Shown: piece by piece, positions 50,330 through 59,570 of the stretch
How the letters are laid out: every line of letters starts with the position of its first letter
Position numbering within the stretch: position 1 is the first letter of the stretch
Source of the DNA: Jiangella ureilytica
GTDB taxonomy: Bacteria; Actinomycetota; Actinomycetes; Jiangellales; Jiangellaceae
Assembly (NCBI RefSeq): GCF_004348545.1
Contig: NZ_SMKL01000022.1
Coordinates: 1 to 64,000 of the forward strand
Direction: 5' to 3'
Length of the DNA: 64,000 nt
Position numbers and translations under genes: made by a program
Notes under the pieces: generated by a model
Databases searched by the model: none
What the model was told of the DNA's origin: nothing
Seen by the model: the letters and a program-made list of their open reading frames with translations, nothing else

Positions 50330-51643
50330 TCAGTGGCCGAGGGCGGCGTGGCCCTGGGCGAAGAAGCCGTTCGGGTCGTAGGTGGCCTTCACCGTGCAGA
50401 GCCGCGCGTAGCCGGCCGGGGTGTAGGCGTCGGCGGTGCGGGCCGGGTCGGAGAGGAAGTTGAGGAACGCACCGCCGATGCCGTGCGGCCGCAGCGGCTG
50501 CACGAACTCCGGCCTCGGCTGGTCGAGGATGATGCTGAACGGCACGCCGCGGTGTCCGGCCGGGCCGGCTCCGGGGCCGGGACGCCCGGTGGCGCCGTCC
50601 CAGTGCCGGATCTCCACGGTCGAGCCCGCCTCGGCGGCGGCCACGACGGTGTCGACGACCTCGTCGCCGAGGACGGGGAAGAAGTCGAAGAACCGCGCCG
50701 GCGTGCCGCCCATGGCCGCGTCGGCGTAGTCCATGCTCCGGTAGCCGTCGACCAGCGCCGGGCCGGCCGCCAGGCGCAGCGGGCGGAGCAGCCGCTCGGC
50801 GTCGTCGGCGCGGCCGGTGTAGAGGGCCTTGATGCCGACGGCACGGCGCCCGCGCAGCTGCGCCGGCACCGACTCGACGTCGGGGATGCGCGACAGCACG
50901 ACCGCGCTGCTCATCTCGTCGGGCGCCGCAGCGGCCCAGTCGCGGTAGACCCGCAGCGCGGCCGCGGCGTTGTCCACGTCGAACCAGGAGATGCCGCCGT
51001 ACACCTGCGCGACCGGGTACACGCGGAACTCCAGCGACGTCACGACGCCGAAGCCGCCGCCCCCGCCGCGGATCGCCCAGAACAGTTCCGGGTGCCGGTC
51101 CGCGGTCACCGTCAGCAGGGCGCCGTCGGCGGTGACGATGTCGGCGCTGATGACGCTGTCGGCGGCGAACCCGTGCTTGCGGGCCAGCCAGCCCATGCCG
51201 CCGCCGAGCGTGTAGCCGGTGACGCCGACCGTCGGCGACGACCCGGACAGCGGCGCCAGCCCGTAGGGCCGGGTCGCCTCGAGCACGTCGCCCCAGACGG
51301 TGCCGGGCCGGACCCGGACCACCCGGCGCCGCGGGTCCACGAAGACCGAGGACATCGCCGTCGTCTTCAGCAGCAGCCCGCCGTCGTTCGGGACGTACGT
51401 GCCGTGGCCGGTCGACTGCACGGAGAACGGCAGGCCGTGCTCGCGGGCCGTGCGCACCGCGGCCTGCACGTCCGCCGTCGACCGCGCCTCGACCACGACG
51501 GCCGGCCGCGGGTCCAGCGTCGGCAGCAGCGCCTTGCGGTGCGCGTCGTACCCGGCGTCGCCCGGCTCGTGGACGGTGCCCGCGATGGCGCCGCGCAGCG
51601 CGACGGCGGCGGTGGACTGCTGGTGCTGGATCGTGATCGTCAT
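50330..51643 (-). CDS. FAD-linked oxidase, berberine-bridge-enzyme-like
   Basis: The 437-residue flavoprotein has an N-terminal PCMH-type FAD domain (VVVEARSTADVQAAVRTAREHGLPFSV), the likely histidine for covalent FAD in STGHGTYVPN, and a C-terminal BBE motif (YDPNGFFAQGHA). In bicovalent relatives a cysteine precedes PTVGVTGYTLGGG; here it is serine (GSSPTV), so FAD is probably attached through one bond only. Such enzymes oxidise sugars or secondary metabolites. It lies 150 bp after the AfsR/LuxR-type regulator gene on the same strand. Confidence 0.9.
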   Translation of the reverse strand: MTITIQHQQSTAAVALRGAIAGTVHEPGDAGYDAHRKALLPTLDPRPAVVVEARSTADVQAAVRTAREHGLPFSVQSTGHGTYVPNDGGLLLKTTAMSSVFVDPRRRVVRVRPGTVWGDVLEATRPYGLAPLSGSSPTVGVTGYTLGGGMGWLARKHGFAADSVISADIVTADGALLTVTADRHPELFWAIRGGGGGFGVVTSLEFRVYPVAQVYGGISWFDVDNAAAALRVYRDWAAAAPDEMSSAVVLSRIPDVESVPAQLRGRRAVGIKALYTGRADDAERLLRPLRLAAGPALVDGYRSMDYADAAMGGTPARFFDFFPVLGDEVVDTVVAAAEAGSTVEIRHWDGATGRPGPGAGPAGHRGVPFSIILDQPRPEFVQPLRPHGIGGAFLNFLSDPARTADAYTPAGYARLCTVKATYDPNGFFAQGHAALGH

Positions 51644-51793
51644 CGTGTGCTCCCTCGGTGCGGTCTACCGGTACGTCGTGCGGCGGGACCGGTTTTCGAC
51701 ATCGCCGGCGAGATTTCTTCCGGCGACTTCACGATCGCGCCGAGGGGTGGGCACGGACATCCGTGCCGAGCACGGATCGACCACGGAACGTGG

Positions 51794-54580
51794 TCAGTAG
51801 GTGACGGGGGCGCCGAGCTCGGCCAGGGCGGCGAGGCCGCGGGTCCGGTGCGCGCCGCCGGCCAGCAGCAGGCTGCGCGCCCACTGGTACCGGGACGCGG
51901 CGGCGTCGAGCGTCTCGGCCGCGGCGAGGATGCCGTCGACGTCGCCGGCGGCCAGCGCCGCGGCCCGGTCGACCAGGGCGGCGGCCACGACGTTGTCGGT
52001 GGTGAACAGACGCGCGCGGTCGATCCGCTCCACGGCGTCGGGCCGCCCGGCCAGCACCGCGGCCTCGGCCCACGCGGCCGCGTACCAGGGCCGCCAGATC
52101 AGCTCGAACCAGCCGCGGAACTCCTCGGGCTCGCGGCGCAGGACGGCGACGGCGTCGTCCATGCGGTCGCGGTGCAGGGCCTCGAGCGCGGCGAAGACGC
52201 TCTCGACGGCGCGTTGGTCGTGCGGGCGGTGGTCGGCCGAGGCCACTCCGGCCTCGACGTCGCGCCACACCTCCTGCTGCGCGACGTCACCGCGCGCGCC
52301 GTGCACGGAACCGAGCGCGGCAGCGACCCGGCGCATCGACGGGATGCGCGGCCGGCCCGCCCGCTCCCAGCTCTCGCGGAACAGCTCGCCGACGGCGACG
52401 GCCTCGGCCCAGTCGCCGCTCAGCACCATGACGACGGCGAGCCGGGCGGTGCCGACGTGGGCGACCTCGCGCTGCGACGGCAGGTCGCGCAGCGTCTCGG
52501 CGGTCTGCCGGGCCAGCCGCAGGTCGCCGGCGGCGATCGCGGACTCCGTCGCCATGCCGTAGGCGTCGGACAGCTCGAAGCCCTGCTGAGGGTCGAGCGG
52601 CCCGGCCAGCAGCTCGGTCCGCCGCAGCGCGCTCGCCAGCGCCGCCCGGGCCTCGCCACGGGCCAGCCGCAGGCCGGTGAGCTGGTCCAGGGCCGCACTC
52701 TCGACGACGGCGTCGCCGCTCGCGCGGGCCAGCTCGAGCGCCCGCTCGGTGCGAGCGGCGGCGTCCCGGTCGTCATCGGCGGCGGCGAACGCCTCGACGA
52801 CGGCGATGCGGGCCAGCACGCCGGGATCGTCGCCGCCCAGCCGGCGGGCGTCGGCGAGCCAGCCGGCGGCGGTCGCGGCGGCCGGCACCTCGGCCAGGAT
52901 GCCGGCCGAGCGATGCACCAGCTCGGCGGCCTGGGCCAGCTGGCCGGCCGCGGTGACGCCGTCGCCGGCGCGTTCGGCGACGGCCGCCGCGGCCCGATGC
53001 AGCCGCAGGGCATCGCCGCCGGCCAGCCGGGCCCGGGCCGAGCCGGCGGCCAGCCGCAGCGCCCCCACCTCGCCGGCGGCGTCCGGGGCGAGGTCGGCGG
53101 CCTGTTCGAACCGGCGCTGCGCCTCGCCCTGCAGCCCGCGCCGGTGGCAGAGTCGCCCGACGAGCAGGGCCACCTCCATGGCGGACGGATCAGACGGTTC
53201 CGACGATGCCGCGGCCGATGACGTCACCCAGCCGAGCGCGGCGTGCAGGTCGTCGGCGAGCCGGTCGACGCGGCCGCGCCAGTCCGGTGCGGCCGGATCG
53301 GCTGCCAGCAGTGCGGTCCCCTTGTCCGTGCACCAGCGCAGGTGAGCGGCCCGGACGACGGCGTCCTCGCCGGCCTCGATCAACCGCTCGGCGCCGTACT
53401 GGCGGATCGTCTCCAGCGCGAGGTACCGGGTCCCGCCGGGCCCGCCCACCGGGACCAGCAGGCTGTGGTCGGCCAGCGCCGCGAGCTCGGCCGCGACCCC
53501 GTCGCCGGCCACGACGGCGTCCGCGGCGGCCACCGAGAACGGCGCCGCGAACACCGAGACCCGGCGCAGCACCACGCGCCCGGGCTCGTCGAGCAGGTCG
53601 TGGCTCCAGTCCAGCGCCGAGCGCAGCGACCCGTGCCGCCCGCCGCCGCGCCGGGCGCCGTCGAGCAGCCGGAGCCGGTCGCCGAGCCCGTGCTCCAGCC
53701 CGTCCAGTCCGACGGACGGCAGCCGGGCCGCGGCCAGTTCGATCGCCAGCGGGCTGCCGTCGAGCGCGGCGCAGATCGCCGCCACCCGCTCGGTCTCAGC
53801 GCCGGAACCGACGGGAAGCGCCCCGGCCGCCCGGGAACGCTGCTCGAACAGCGCCACCGCGTCGTCGCCCAGGCCGCCGATCGGCACCACCCACTCGAAC
53901 GGCAGCAGCAGTCGGGACCGGCTGGTGGCGAGCACCGTCGGCCCGGGCGCCGCGGCCAGCAGGAGCTCGACGAACGCGACCACCCCGTCGACGACGTGCT
54001 CGCAGTTGTCCAGCACGAGCAGCGCCTGCTGGCCGGCCGCCCAGGCGAGCACGGTTTCGAGCGCGCTGCGGCCCGGTTGCTCGCCGAGGCCCAGCGCCGC
54101 CGCCACCGCGGCCGGCAGCGCCTCGCCGTCGGGCACGGGGACGAGGTCGGCGTACCAGACGCCGCCGCCGAACCGGTCCGCGACGTCGGCCGCGACGGCC
54201 AGCGCCAGCCGGGTCTTGCCGACGCCGCCGGCACCGACGACCGTCACCAGCCGCTGCTCCGCCAGCGCCGACGCGACCGAGGCGCGCTCGGACACGCGCC
54301 CGACCAGCGAGGTCAGGGGCACCGGCAGCGCCGGAGCTGCCGCCGGACCCGCCGCCGCATCAGAGGGACCCGGCACCGACGGCGCCAGCGCGGCCAGCGC
54401 TCGCCGGTCGCCCGCGCCGAACTTGCGCAGCAGGGCGGAGACGTGGCTCTCGACCGTGCGGACGGAGATGACGAACCGGGCCGCGATCTCGGCGTTGGTC
54501 AGGTGCTCGCCGAGCGCGGCGAGGACCTCGGCCTCGCGCGCGGAGATCTCCGGCCGCACCACGCCGCCATTCTCACCCAT
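51794..54580 (-). CDS. LuxR-type HTH/NB-ARC ATPase transcriptional regulator
   Basis: The 928-residue regulator has an N-terminal LuxR helix-turn-helix (ISAREAEVLAALGEHLTNAE, then VISVRTVESHVSALLRKFGA), an unusual place since LuxR domains are mostly C-terminal. An AAA/NB-ARC ATPase follows with Walker A VVGAGGVGKTRLAL (about residues 115-128) and Walker B ALLVLDNCEH, then winged-helix (ALDWSHDLLDEPGRVVLRRV) and long TPR-like alpha-helical repeats. The signal is unknown. It starts six bases after the LacI gene stop, so it is cotranscribed with the sugar-acid operon. The downstream FAD oxidase is a possible target. Confidence 0.9.
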   Translation of the reverse strand: MGENGGVVRPEISAREAEVLAALGEHLTNAEIAARFVISVRTVESHVSALLRKFGAGDRRALAALAPSVPGPSDAAAGPAAAPALPVPLTSLVGRVSERASVASALAEQRLVTVVGAGGVGKTRLALAVAADVADRFGGGVWYADLVPVPDGEALPAAVAAALGLGEQPGRSALETVLAWAAGQQALLVLDNCEHVVDGVVAFVELLLAAAPGPTVLATSRSRLLLPFEWVVPIGGLGDDAVALFEQRSRAAGALPVGSGAETERVAAICAALDGSPLAIELAAARLPSVGLDGLEHGLGDRLRLLDGARRGGGRHGSLRSALDWSHDLLDEPGRVVLRRVSVFAAPFSVAAADAVVAGDGVAAELAALADHSLLVPVGGPGGTRYLALETIRQYGAERLIEAGEDAVVRAAHLRWCTDKGTALLAADPAAPDWRGRVDRLADDLHAALGWVTSSAAASSEPSDPSAMEVALLVGRLCHRRGLQGEAQRRFEQAADLAPDAAGEVGALRLAAGSARARLAGGDALRLHRAAAAVAERAGDGVTAAGQLAQAAELVHRSAGILAEVPAAATAAGWLADARRLGGDDPGVLARIAVVEAFAAADDDRDAAARTERALELARASGDAVVESAALDQLTGLRLARGEARAALASALRRTELLAGPLDPQQGFELSDAYGMATESAIAAGDLRLARQTAETLRDLPSQREVAHVGTARLAVVMVLSGDWAEAVAVGELFRESWERAGRPRIPSMRRVAAALGSVHGARGDVAQQEVWRDVEAGVASADHRPHDQRAVESVFAALEALHRDRMDDAVAVLRREPEEFRGWFELIWRPWYAAAWAEAAVLAGRPDAVERIDRARLFTTDNVVAAALVDRAAALAAGDVDGILAAAETLDAAASRYQWARSLLLAGGAHRTRGLAALAELGAPVTY

Positions 54581-54586
54581 CGGGCG

Positions 54587-55585
54587 TCACGCCGAAGGCG
54601 GCGCCGTGCTCGCGCGGGTGACCAGGCTGGTGGCGAGCTCGAGCCGCAGCGGCCGGTCGGACTCCGTCGGGTCGAGGACGGAGCGGATGGCCATGCGGGC
54701 CATCTCGAGCAGCGGCTGCCGCACGGTGGTGAGCGTCGGCGACACCCACTCGCACAGCGCGACGTCGTCGAAGCCGACGACGCTGAGCTCGTCGGGTATC
54801 CGCAGCCCGCGCCGGTGCGCCTCGGCGTACACGCCTGTGGCCTGCAGGTCCGAGCCGGCGAAGACGGCGGTCGGCGGGTCGGGCAGGTCCAGCAGGGCCC
54901 GCACCTCGCGCGCACCGCCGTCGGCGCGGAAGTCGCCGTAACGGACGAGCGTGTCGTCGACGGGCCGCCCGGCCCGCCCGAGCGCCGCGCGGTACCCCTC
55001 GAGCCGCTGCTGGCTGCAGACGAGGTCAGTGGGCCCGGTGACGATGCCGATGCGCCGGTGCCCGAGGCCGATGAGGTGCTCCGTCGCGGCCAGCCCCCCG
55101 GCCCAGTTGGTGACGCCGACGGTGGGGATGGCGGGGTCGAACCCGCCGACCGGGTCGACCAGCACGAACGGGATGCCGGCCGCCGTGAGCCGGCGGGCCG
55201 CGCCGGAGGGCAGCGGCGACAGCACCAGCAGCACGCCGTCGGAGCGCCGCTCGGTGACGCGGTCGAGCCAGCTCTCGTCGCTGCGGCCCTCGGTGGAGGT
55301 GACGACGACGGCGGCGCCGGCCCGGCGGGCCTCCTGCTCCGCACCCCGCAGCACGTCCATGGACCACGGCGTGTTGAGCTCGGAGATGACGAGGTCGATG
55401 AGGCCGGTGCGCTCCTCGACCCGGGTGCCGCGGCGCTCGTAGCCGCGCGCGTCGAGCAGCTCCTGCACCCGCGCGCGGGTGGCCGGCGCGACCTCCGTGC
55501 GGCCGTTGAGCACCTTGCTGACCGTCGCCTCGGAGACCCCGGCCTCGCGCGCGATCTCGGCGATGGTCACCCGCGTGTTCGTCAC
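54587..55585 (-). CDS. LacI family sugar-responsive repressor
   Basis: The 332-residue repressor has an N-terminal HTH (TIAEIAREAGVSEATVSKVLNGR) with hinge helix and a periplasmic-binding-protein-like effector domain (LIDLVISELNTPWSMDVLRG, GLGHRRIGIVTGP, DELSVVGFDD). GTG 55585 overlaps the FAH-family stop by 4 bp. As the third gene of the dehydratase operon it should respond to a pentose or its acid and bind the CGAAA/TTTCG dyads in the divergent promoter region (58264-58276 and 58387-58395). Confidence 0.92.
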   Translation of the reverse strand: MTNTRVTIAEIAREAGVSEATVSKVLNGRTEVAPATRARVQELLDARGYERRGTRVEERTGLIDLVISELNTPWSMDVLRGAEQEARRAGAAVVVTSTEGRSDESWLDRVTERRSDGVLLVLSPLPSGAARRLTAAGIPFVLVDPVGGFDPAIPTVGVTNWAGGLAATEHLIGLGHRRIGIVTGPTDLVCSQQRLEGYRAALGRAGRPVDDTLVRYGDFRADGGAREVRALLDLPDPPTAVFAGSDLQATGVYAEAHRRGLRIPDELSVVGFDDVALCEWVSPTLTTVRQPLLEMARMAIRSVLDPTESDRPLRLELATSLVTRASTAPPSA

Positions 55586-56505
55586 GGCGCCGGCCTGCCC
55601 GCGGCCCGCAGCCGGACGTCGTCGCGCGCGTCGACCAGCCACGACATCGCCTCGACGCCCTCGACGACGGGGTTGGCCAGCACACCGACGCCGCCGACCT
55701 CGATGCGCACGACGTCGCCCGTCCGCAGCGTCCAGGGCGCGGCCGGGACCAGGCAGGTGCCCGTCGTGAGCACGGCGCCGTCGGGGAACACGTCGGCACG
55801 CAGCAGGTACGACACCAGCTCGTCGAACCGCCGCCGCAGCTGGCCGGTGCTCGCCGTGCCCGACCAGTCCTCGGCGCCGTCGCGCGTGATCGACATCGAC
55901 ACCGGCAGCGCGTACGGGTCCGGGACCTCCCACGCGGGCCGGATGCCGGGGCCGACGGCGCACGCGCCCAGATAGGCCTTGGCCTGCGGCAGGTAGAGCG
56001 GGTTCTCGCCCTCGATGGTGCGCGAGGAGACGTCGTTGCAGACGGTGTAGCCGGCGATCTCGCCGTGCGCGGTGACGACGACGGCGAGCTCCGGCTCGGG
56101 CACGTCGATGCGGGAGTCGGACCGGACGGCGATCGGCTCGCCGTCGCCGACCACGCGCCAGGCCACGGACTTGAAGAAGATCTCCGGCCGCTCGGCGTCG
56201 TAGACCAGCTCGTACACCGACGCGGCCCGCTCGCTCTCCTCGACCCGCGCCTCCTCGGACACCTTGTACGTGACGCCGCAGGCCCAGACCTCGGTGGCGG
56301 CGTCGACCGGCGGCAGCAGCGTGACGTCGCCCGCGGGGTACGCGCGCCCGGCCGCAGCCTCGACCGTCGACCGCAAGGACGCCGGCGCCAGCCGCCAGAG
56401 CGCCGCGAGCGACTCGACCCCGTCGATCGTCGTGACGGTGTCGCCGTCGAGCACGCCGGCGCTCGCGGCCGGGGACGACGGTGTGGCGAACCGGACCAGC
56501 AGCAC
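55582..56505 (-). CDS. Fumarylacetoacetate hydrolase family protein (keto-acid dehydratase/hydrolase)
   Basis: The 307-residue enzyme has a C-terminal FAH domain. Metal ligands are in VPEPELAVVV, and GYTVCNDVSSRTIEGENPLYLPQAK and ACAVGPGI are family landmarks. Next to a sugar-acid dehydratase, the likely role is dehydration of 2-keto-3-deoxy-pentonate to 2-oxoglutarate semialdehyde (Weimberg-type pathway). GTG 56505 lies 13 bp after the dehydratase stop with GGAGA upstream. Confidence 0.85.
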   Translation of the reverse strand: MLLVRFATPSSPAASAGVLDGDTVTTIDGVESLAALWRLAPASLRSTVEAAAGRAYPAGDVTLLPPVDAATEVWACGVTYKVSEEARVEESERAASVYELVYDAERPEIFFKSVAWRVVGDGEPIAVRSDSRIDVPEPELAVVVTAHGEIAGYTVCNDVSSRTIEGENPLYLPQAKAYLGACAVGPGIRPAWEVPDPYALPVSMSITRDGAEDWSGTASTGQLRRRFDELVSYLLRADVFPDGAVLTTGTCLVPAAPWTLRTGDVVRIEVGGVGVLANPVVEGVEAMSWLVDARDDVRLRAAGRPAP

Positions 56506-56518
56506 AGCGGTCTCCGTC

Positions 56519-58249
56519 TCAGTGGGATTCGCGGGGGACGCCGTCGCCGCGCGAGCCGACCAGGAAGTCGAAGTCGGCGCCGCGGTCGGCCTGCAGGACG
56601 TGCTGGGTGTAGAGCCAGCCGTAGCCGCTCTCGTGCGACGGCGACGGCGGCTTCCACGCCTCGCGCCGCCGCGACAGCTCGTCGTCGTCGACGTCCAGCG
56701 TGAGCGTGCGGGCGGCGACGTCGAGCGTGACGGAGTCGCCGGTGCGGACGAACGCCAGCGGCCCGCCGACCGCGGACTCCGGCGCGACGTGCAGCACCAC
56801 GGTGCCGTAGCCGGTGCCGCTCATGCGGCCGTCGCAGATGCGCACCATGTCGGTGACGCCGGCGCGCAGCAGCCTCGTCGGGATCGGGACGTTGGCCACC
56901 TCGGGCATGCCGGGATAGCCGCGCGGCCCGGCGCCGCGGACGACGATGACGTCGTCGGCCGCGATGTCGAGATCGGGGTCGTCGCAGACCTCGTGGTACG
57001 CCTCGGGCGTGTCGAACACGACCGCCCGGCCGGTGTGGCGCAGCAGCCCCGGCGAGGCGGCCGACTGTTTGACCACGGCGCCGCCCGGGGCGAGGTTGCC
57101 GCGCAGCACCGCCGTGCCCGAGCCGGCCGGCTGCAGCGGCTCGCTCATCGGGCGGATGACCTCGCGGTTCCAGCACTGCGCCGTCGCGACGTTCGCCCCG
57201 ATGGACCGGCCCGTGACCGTCAGCGCGTCGCCGTCGAGCAGCCCGGCCTCGGCGAGGTCGCGCAGCACGACCGGCAGCCCGCCGGCGTAGCAGAAGTCCT
57301 CCATGAGGAACCGGCCCGACGGCATGAGGTCGACGACGGTGGGCACCGGCCGGGCCAGCTCGTCGAAGTCGTCCAGCGACAGCTCCACGCCGAGCCGGCC
57401 GGCGATGGCCATGAGATGGATGATCGCGTTGGTCGACCCGCCGATGGCCGCGTTGGCCCGGATGGCGTTCTCGAACGCCGCCCTCGTCATGATCGCGCTG
57501 GGCCGCAGGTCCTCGTCGACCATGGCGACGATGCGCCGGCCGGCCTCCTGCGCCACCTCGAACCGGCGCATGTCGACGGCGGGCCAGGTCGCCGAGCCGG
57601 GCAGCTGCATGCCCAGCGCCTCGGCGACGCAGGCCATGGTCGACGCCGTCCCCATGGTCATGCAGTGGCCGTTGGACCGGGCCATGCACCCCTCGGCCTC
57701 GAAGACCTCGGCCTGCGTCATGCGGCCGGCCTTGAGGTCCTCCTCGAACTTCCACACGTGCGTGCCCGAACCGACGTCCTGGCCGCGGAACTTGCCGCTG
57801 AGCATCGGCCCGCCGGTGACCATGACGGCGGGCAGGTCGACGCTGGCCGCGCCCATGAGCAGGCCGGGCGTCGTCTTGTCGCAGCCGGACAGCAGCACGA
57901 CGCCGTCGAGCGGGTTGGCCCGGATCAGCTCCTCGGCCTGCAGTGCCAGCAGGTTGCGGTAGAACATCGCCGTCGGGCGGATCAGGGTCTCGCCGGTGGC
58001 CATGACGGGGAACTCGAGCGGGAAGCCGCCGGCCTGCCAGACGCCGCGCTTCACCGCCTCGGCGACCCGGTTCAGGTGCGCGTTGCACGGCGCCAGCTCG
58101 GACCAGGTCGACGCGATGCCGATGACCGGCCGCCCGTCGAACACCTCGGGGCCGAACCCCTGGTTGCGCATCCAGGACCGGTAGATCATGCCGGAGCGGC
58201 CGGCCGCCCCGAACCAGGCCTGGCTGCGGCGGACGTGGTCATGCGTCAC
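56519..58249 (-). CDS. IlvD/Edd-type sugar-acid dehydratase
   Basis: The 576-residue iron-sulfur dehydratase removes water from a dihydroxy acid. Cluster cysteines lie in SELAPCNAHL, LLSGCDKTTPG and EAEGCMARSNGHC. GGSTNAIIHLMA, RGNLAPGGAVVKQSA and DGRMSGTGYGTVVLHV are IlvD/Edd signatures. The length and the operon context favour L-arabinonate/D-xylonate dehydratase over valine biosynthesis. GTG 58249 has TTGGAG six bases upstream. A CCGAAAGTTTCGG dyad immediately upstream of that site indicates LacI control. Confidence 0.9.
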   Translation of the reverse strand: MTHDHVRRSQAWFGAAGRSGMIYRSWMRNQGFGPEVFDGRPVIGIASTWSELAPCNAHLNRVAEAVKRGVWQAGGFPLEFPVMATGETLIRPTAMFYRNLLALQAEELIRANPLDGVVLLSGCDKTTPGLLMGAASVDLPAVMVTGGPMLSGKFRGQDVGSGTHVWKFEEDLKAGRMTQAEVFEAEGCMARSNGHCMTMGTASTMACVAEALGMQLPGSATWPAVDMRRFEVAQEAGRRIVAMVDEDLRPSAIMTRAAFENAIRANAAIGGSTNAIIHLMAIAGRLGVELSLDDFDELARPVPTVVDLMPSGRFLMEDFCYAGGLPVVLRDLAEAGLLDGDALTVTGRSIGANVATAQCWNREVIRPMSEPLQPAGSGTAVLRGNLAPGGAVVKQSAASPGLLRHTGRAVVFDTPEAYHEVCDDPDLDIAADDVIVVRGAGPRGYPGMPEVANVPIPTRLLRAGVTDMVRICDGRMSGTGYGTVVLHVAPESAVGGPLAFVRTGDSVTLDVAARTLTLDVDDDELSRRREAWKPPSPSHESGYGWLYTQHVLQADRGADFDFLVGSRGDGVPRESH

Positions 58250-58263
58250 GAATACTCCAACGG

Positions 58264-58276
58264 CCGAAAGTTTCGG
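58264..58276. promoter_or_regulatory. LacI operator 1
   Basis: Perfect dyad CCGAAA-G-TTTCGG located 15 bp upstream of the dehydratase start, in the 163-bp gap shared with xylA. GAAA/TTTC half-sites are typical of actinobacterial LacI/XylR-type repressors. Confidence 0.72.
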
Positions 58277-58386
58277 AACCCTCACCGTAACGAGCGCCAC
58301 AATCTCACGTCAATGGCGTGGCATCAACCCACGTCCGACCCTTGCGGTTGCACTCCACGCGGGCCTAGGGTGGCCACGTCTCTGAA

Positions 58387-58395
58387 GAAACTTTC
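58387..58395. promoter_or_regulatory. LacI operator 2
   Basis: GAAA-C-TTTC (extended to AGAAACTTTCGGC) lies 18 bp before xylA. It shares the core of operator 1 with a weaker left flank. Two sites about 120 bp apart allow repression of both divergent operons. Confidence 0.6.
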
Positions 58396-58412
58396 GGCTG
58401 GAGGCCGCGCGC

Positions 58413-59570
58413 ATGAACGACTACACCCCCACCCGCGAGGACAGGTTCTCCTTCGGCCTCTGGACGGTCGGCTGGGAGGGGGTGGACGTCTTCGGCGGCG
58501 CCGTCCGGCCGCGGCTCGACCCCGCCGCCGCCGTGCGCAAGCTCTCCGAGCTGGGTGCCTACGGCATCACGTTCCACGACAACGACGTCATCCCGTTCGG
58601 CGCCTCGGCGTCCGAGCGCGACGCCGCCCTCAAGCCGTTCCGCGCAGCGCTCGAGGAGACCGGGCTGCAGGTCCCGATGGTCACCACGAACCTCTTCTCG
58701 CACCCGGTCTTCCGCGACGGCGGGTTCACCAACAACGACCGCGACGTGCGCCGCTTCGCCATCCGCAAGGCCGCCGACCAGATCGACCTCGGCGCCGAGC
58801 TGGGCGCCAAGGTCTTCGTCGCCTGGGGCGGCCGCGAGGGCGCGGAGTCCGGCGCCGCCAAGGACATCAGGGCCGCGCTCGACCGCTACAAGGAGGCCTT
58901 CGACCTCCTGGGCCAGTACATCATCGACCGCGGCTACGACCTGCGGGTCGCCATCGAGCCGAAGCCGAACGAGCCGCGCGGCGACATCCTGCTGCCGACC
59001 ATCGGCCACGCCATCGCGTTCATCAACGAGCTCGAGCACCCCGAACTGGTCGGCCTCAACCCCGAGGTGGGGCACGAGGAGATGGCCTCGATGAACTACG
59101 CGCACGGCATCGCCCAGGCGCTGTGGCACGGCAAGCTCTTCCACATCGACCTCAACGGCCAGACCGGCCCGCGCTACGACCAGGACTTCCGCTTCGGCGC
59201 CGGCAACGCCCGCGGCGCCTTCTGGACCGTCGACATCATCGAGTCCGGCGGCTACGACGGGCCGCGGCACTTCGACTTCAAGCCGCCGCGCACCGAGGAC
59301 ATGGACGGCGTATGGGCGTCGGCCGAGGGCTGCATGCGCAACTACCTGATCCTGCGCGAGAAGACCGCGGCGTTCCGCGCCGACCCCGAGGTCCAGGAGG
59401 CGCTGGCCGCGGCCCGGCTCGACCAGCTCGCCACGCCCACCGCGGCGCCCGGCGAGACCGTCGACTCGATCCGGGGCGACGAGTTCGACCCCGAGGAGGC
59501 GGCGCAGCGCGGCATGGCGTTCGAGCGGCTGGACCAGCTGGCTCTGGACTACCTCTACGGCGTGCGATGA
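58413..59570 (+). CDS. xylA: Xylose isomerase
   Basis: The 385-residue TIM-barrel enzyme converts D-xylose to D-xylulose (and glucose to fructose). Catalytic [13 protein letters not shown], metal-binding [12 protein letters not shown] and [13 protein letters not shown], and [19 protein letters not shown] are all present, in the short class I actinobacterial form. ATG 58413 has GGAGG ten bases upstream. Its stop overlaps the GH5 gene start by 4 bp, so both are cotranscribed. No xylulokinase gene is next to it. Confidence 0.96.
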   Translation: MNDYTPTREDRFSFGLWTVGWEGVDVFGGAVRPRLDPAAAVRKLSELGAYGITFHDNDVIPFGASASERDAALKPFRAALEETGLQVPMVTTNLFSHPVFRDGGFTNNDRDVRRFAIRKAADQIDLGAELGAKVFVAWGGREGAESGAAKDIRAALDRYKEAFDLLGQYIIDRGYDLRVAIEPKPNEPRGDILLPTIGHAIAFINELEHPELVGLNPEVGHEEMASMNYAHGIAQALWHGKLFHIDLNGQTGPRYDQDFRFGAGNARGAFWTVDIIESGGYDGPRHFDFKPPRTEDMDGVWASAEGCMRNYLILREKTAAFRADPEVQEALAAARLDQLATPTAAPGETVDSIRGDEFDPEEAAQRGMAFERLDQLALDYLYGVR

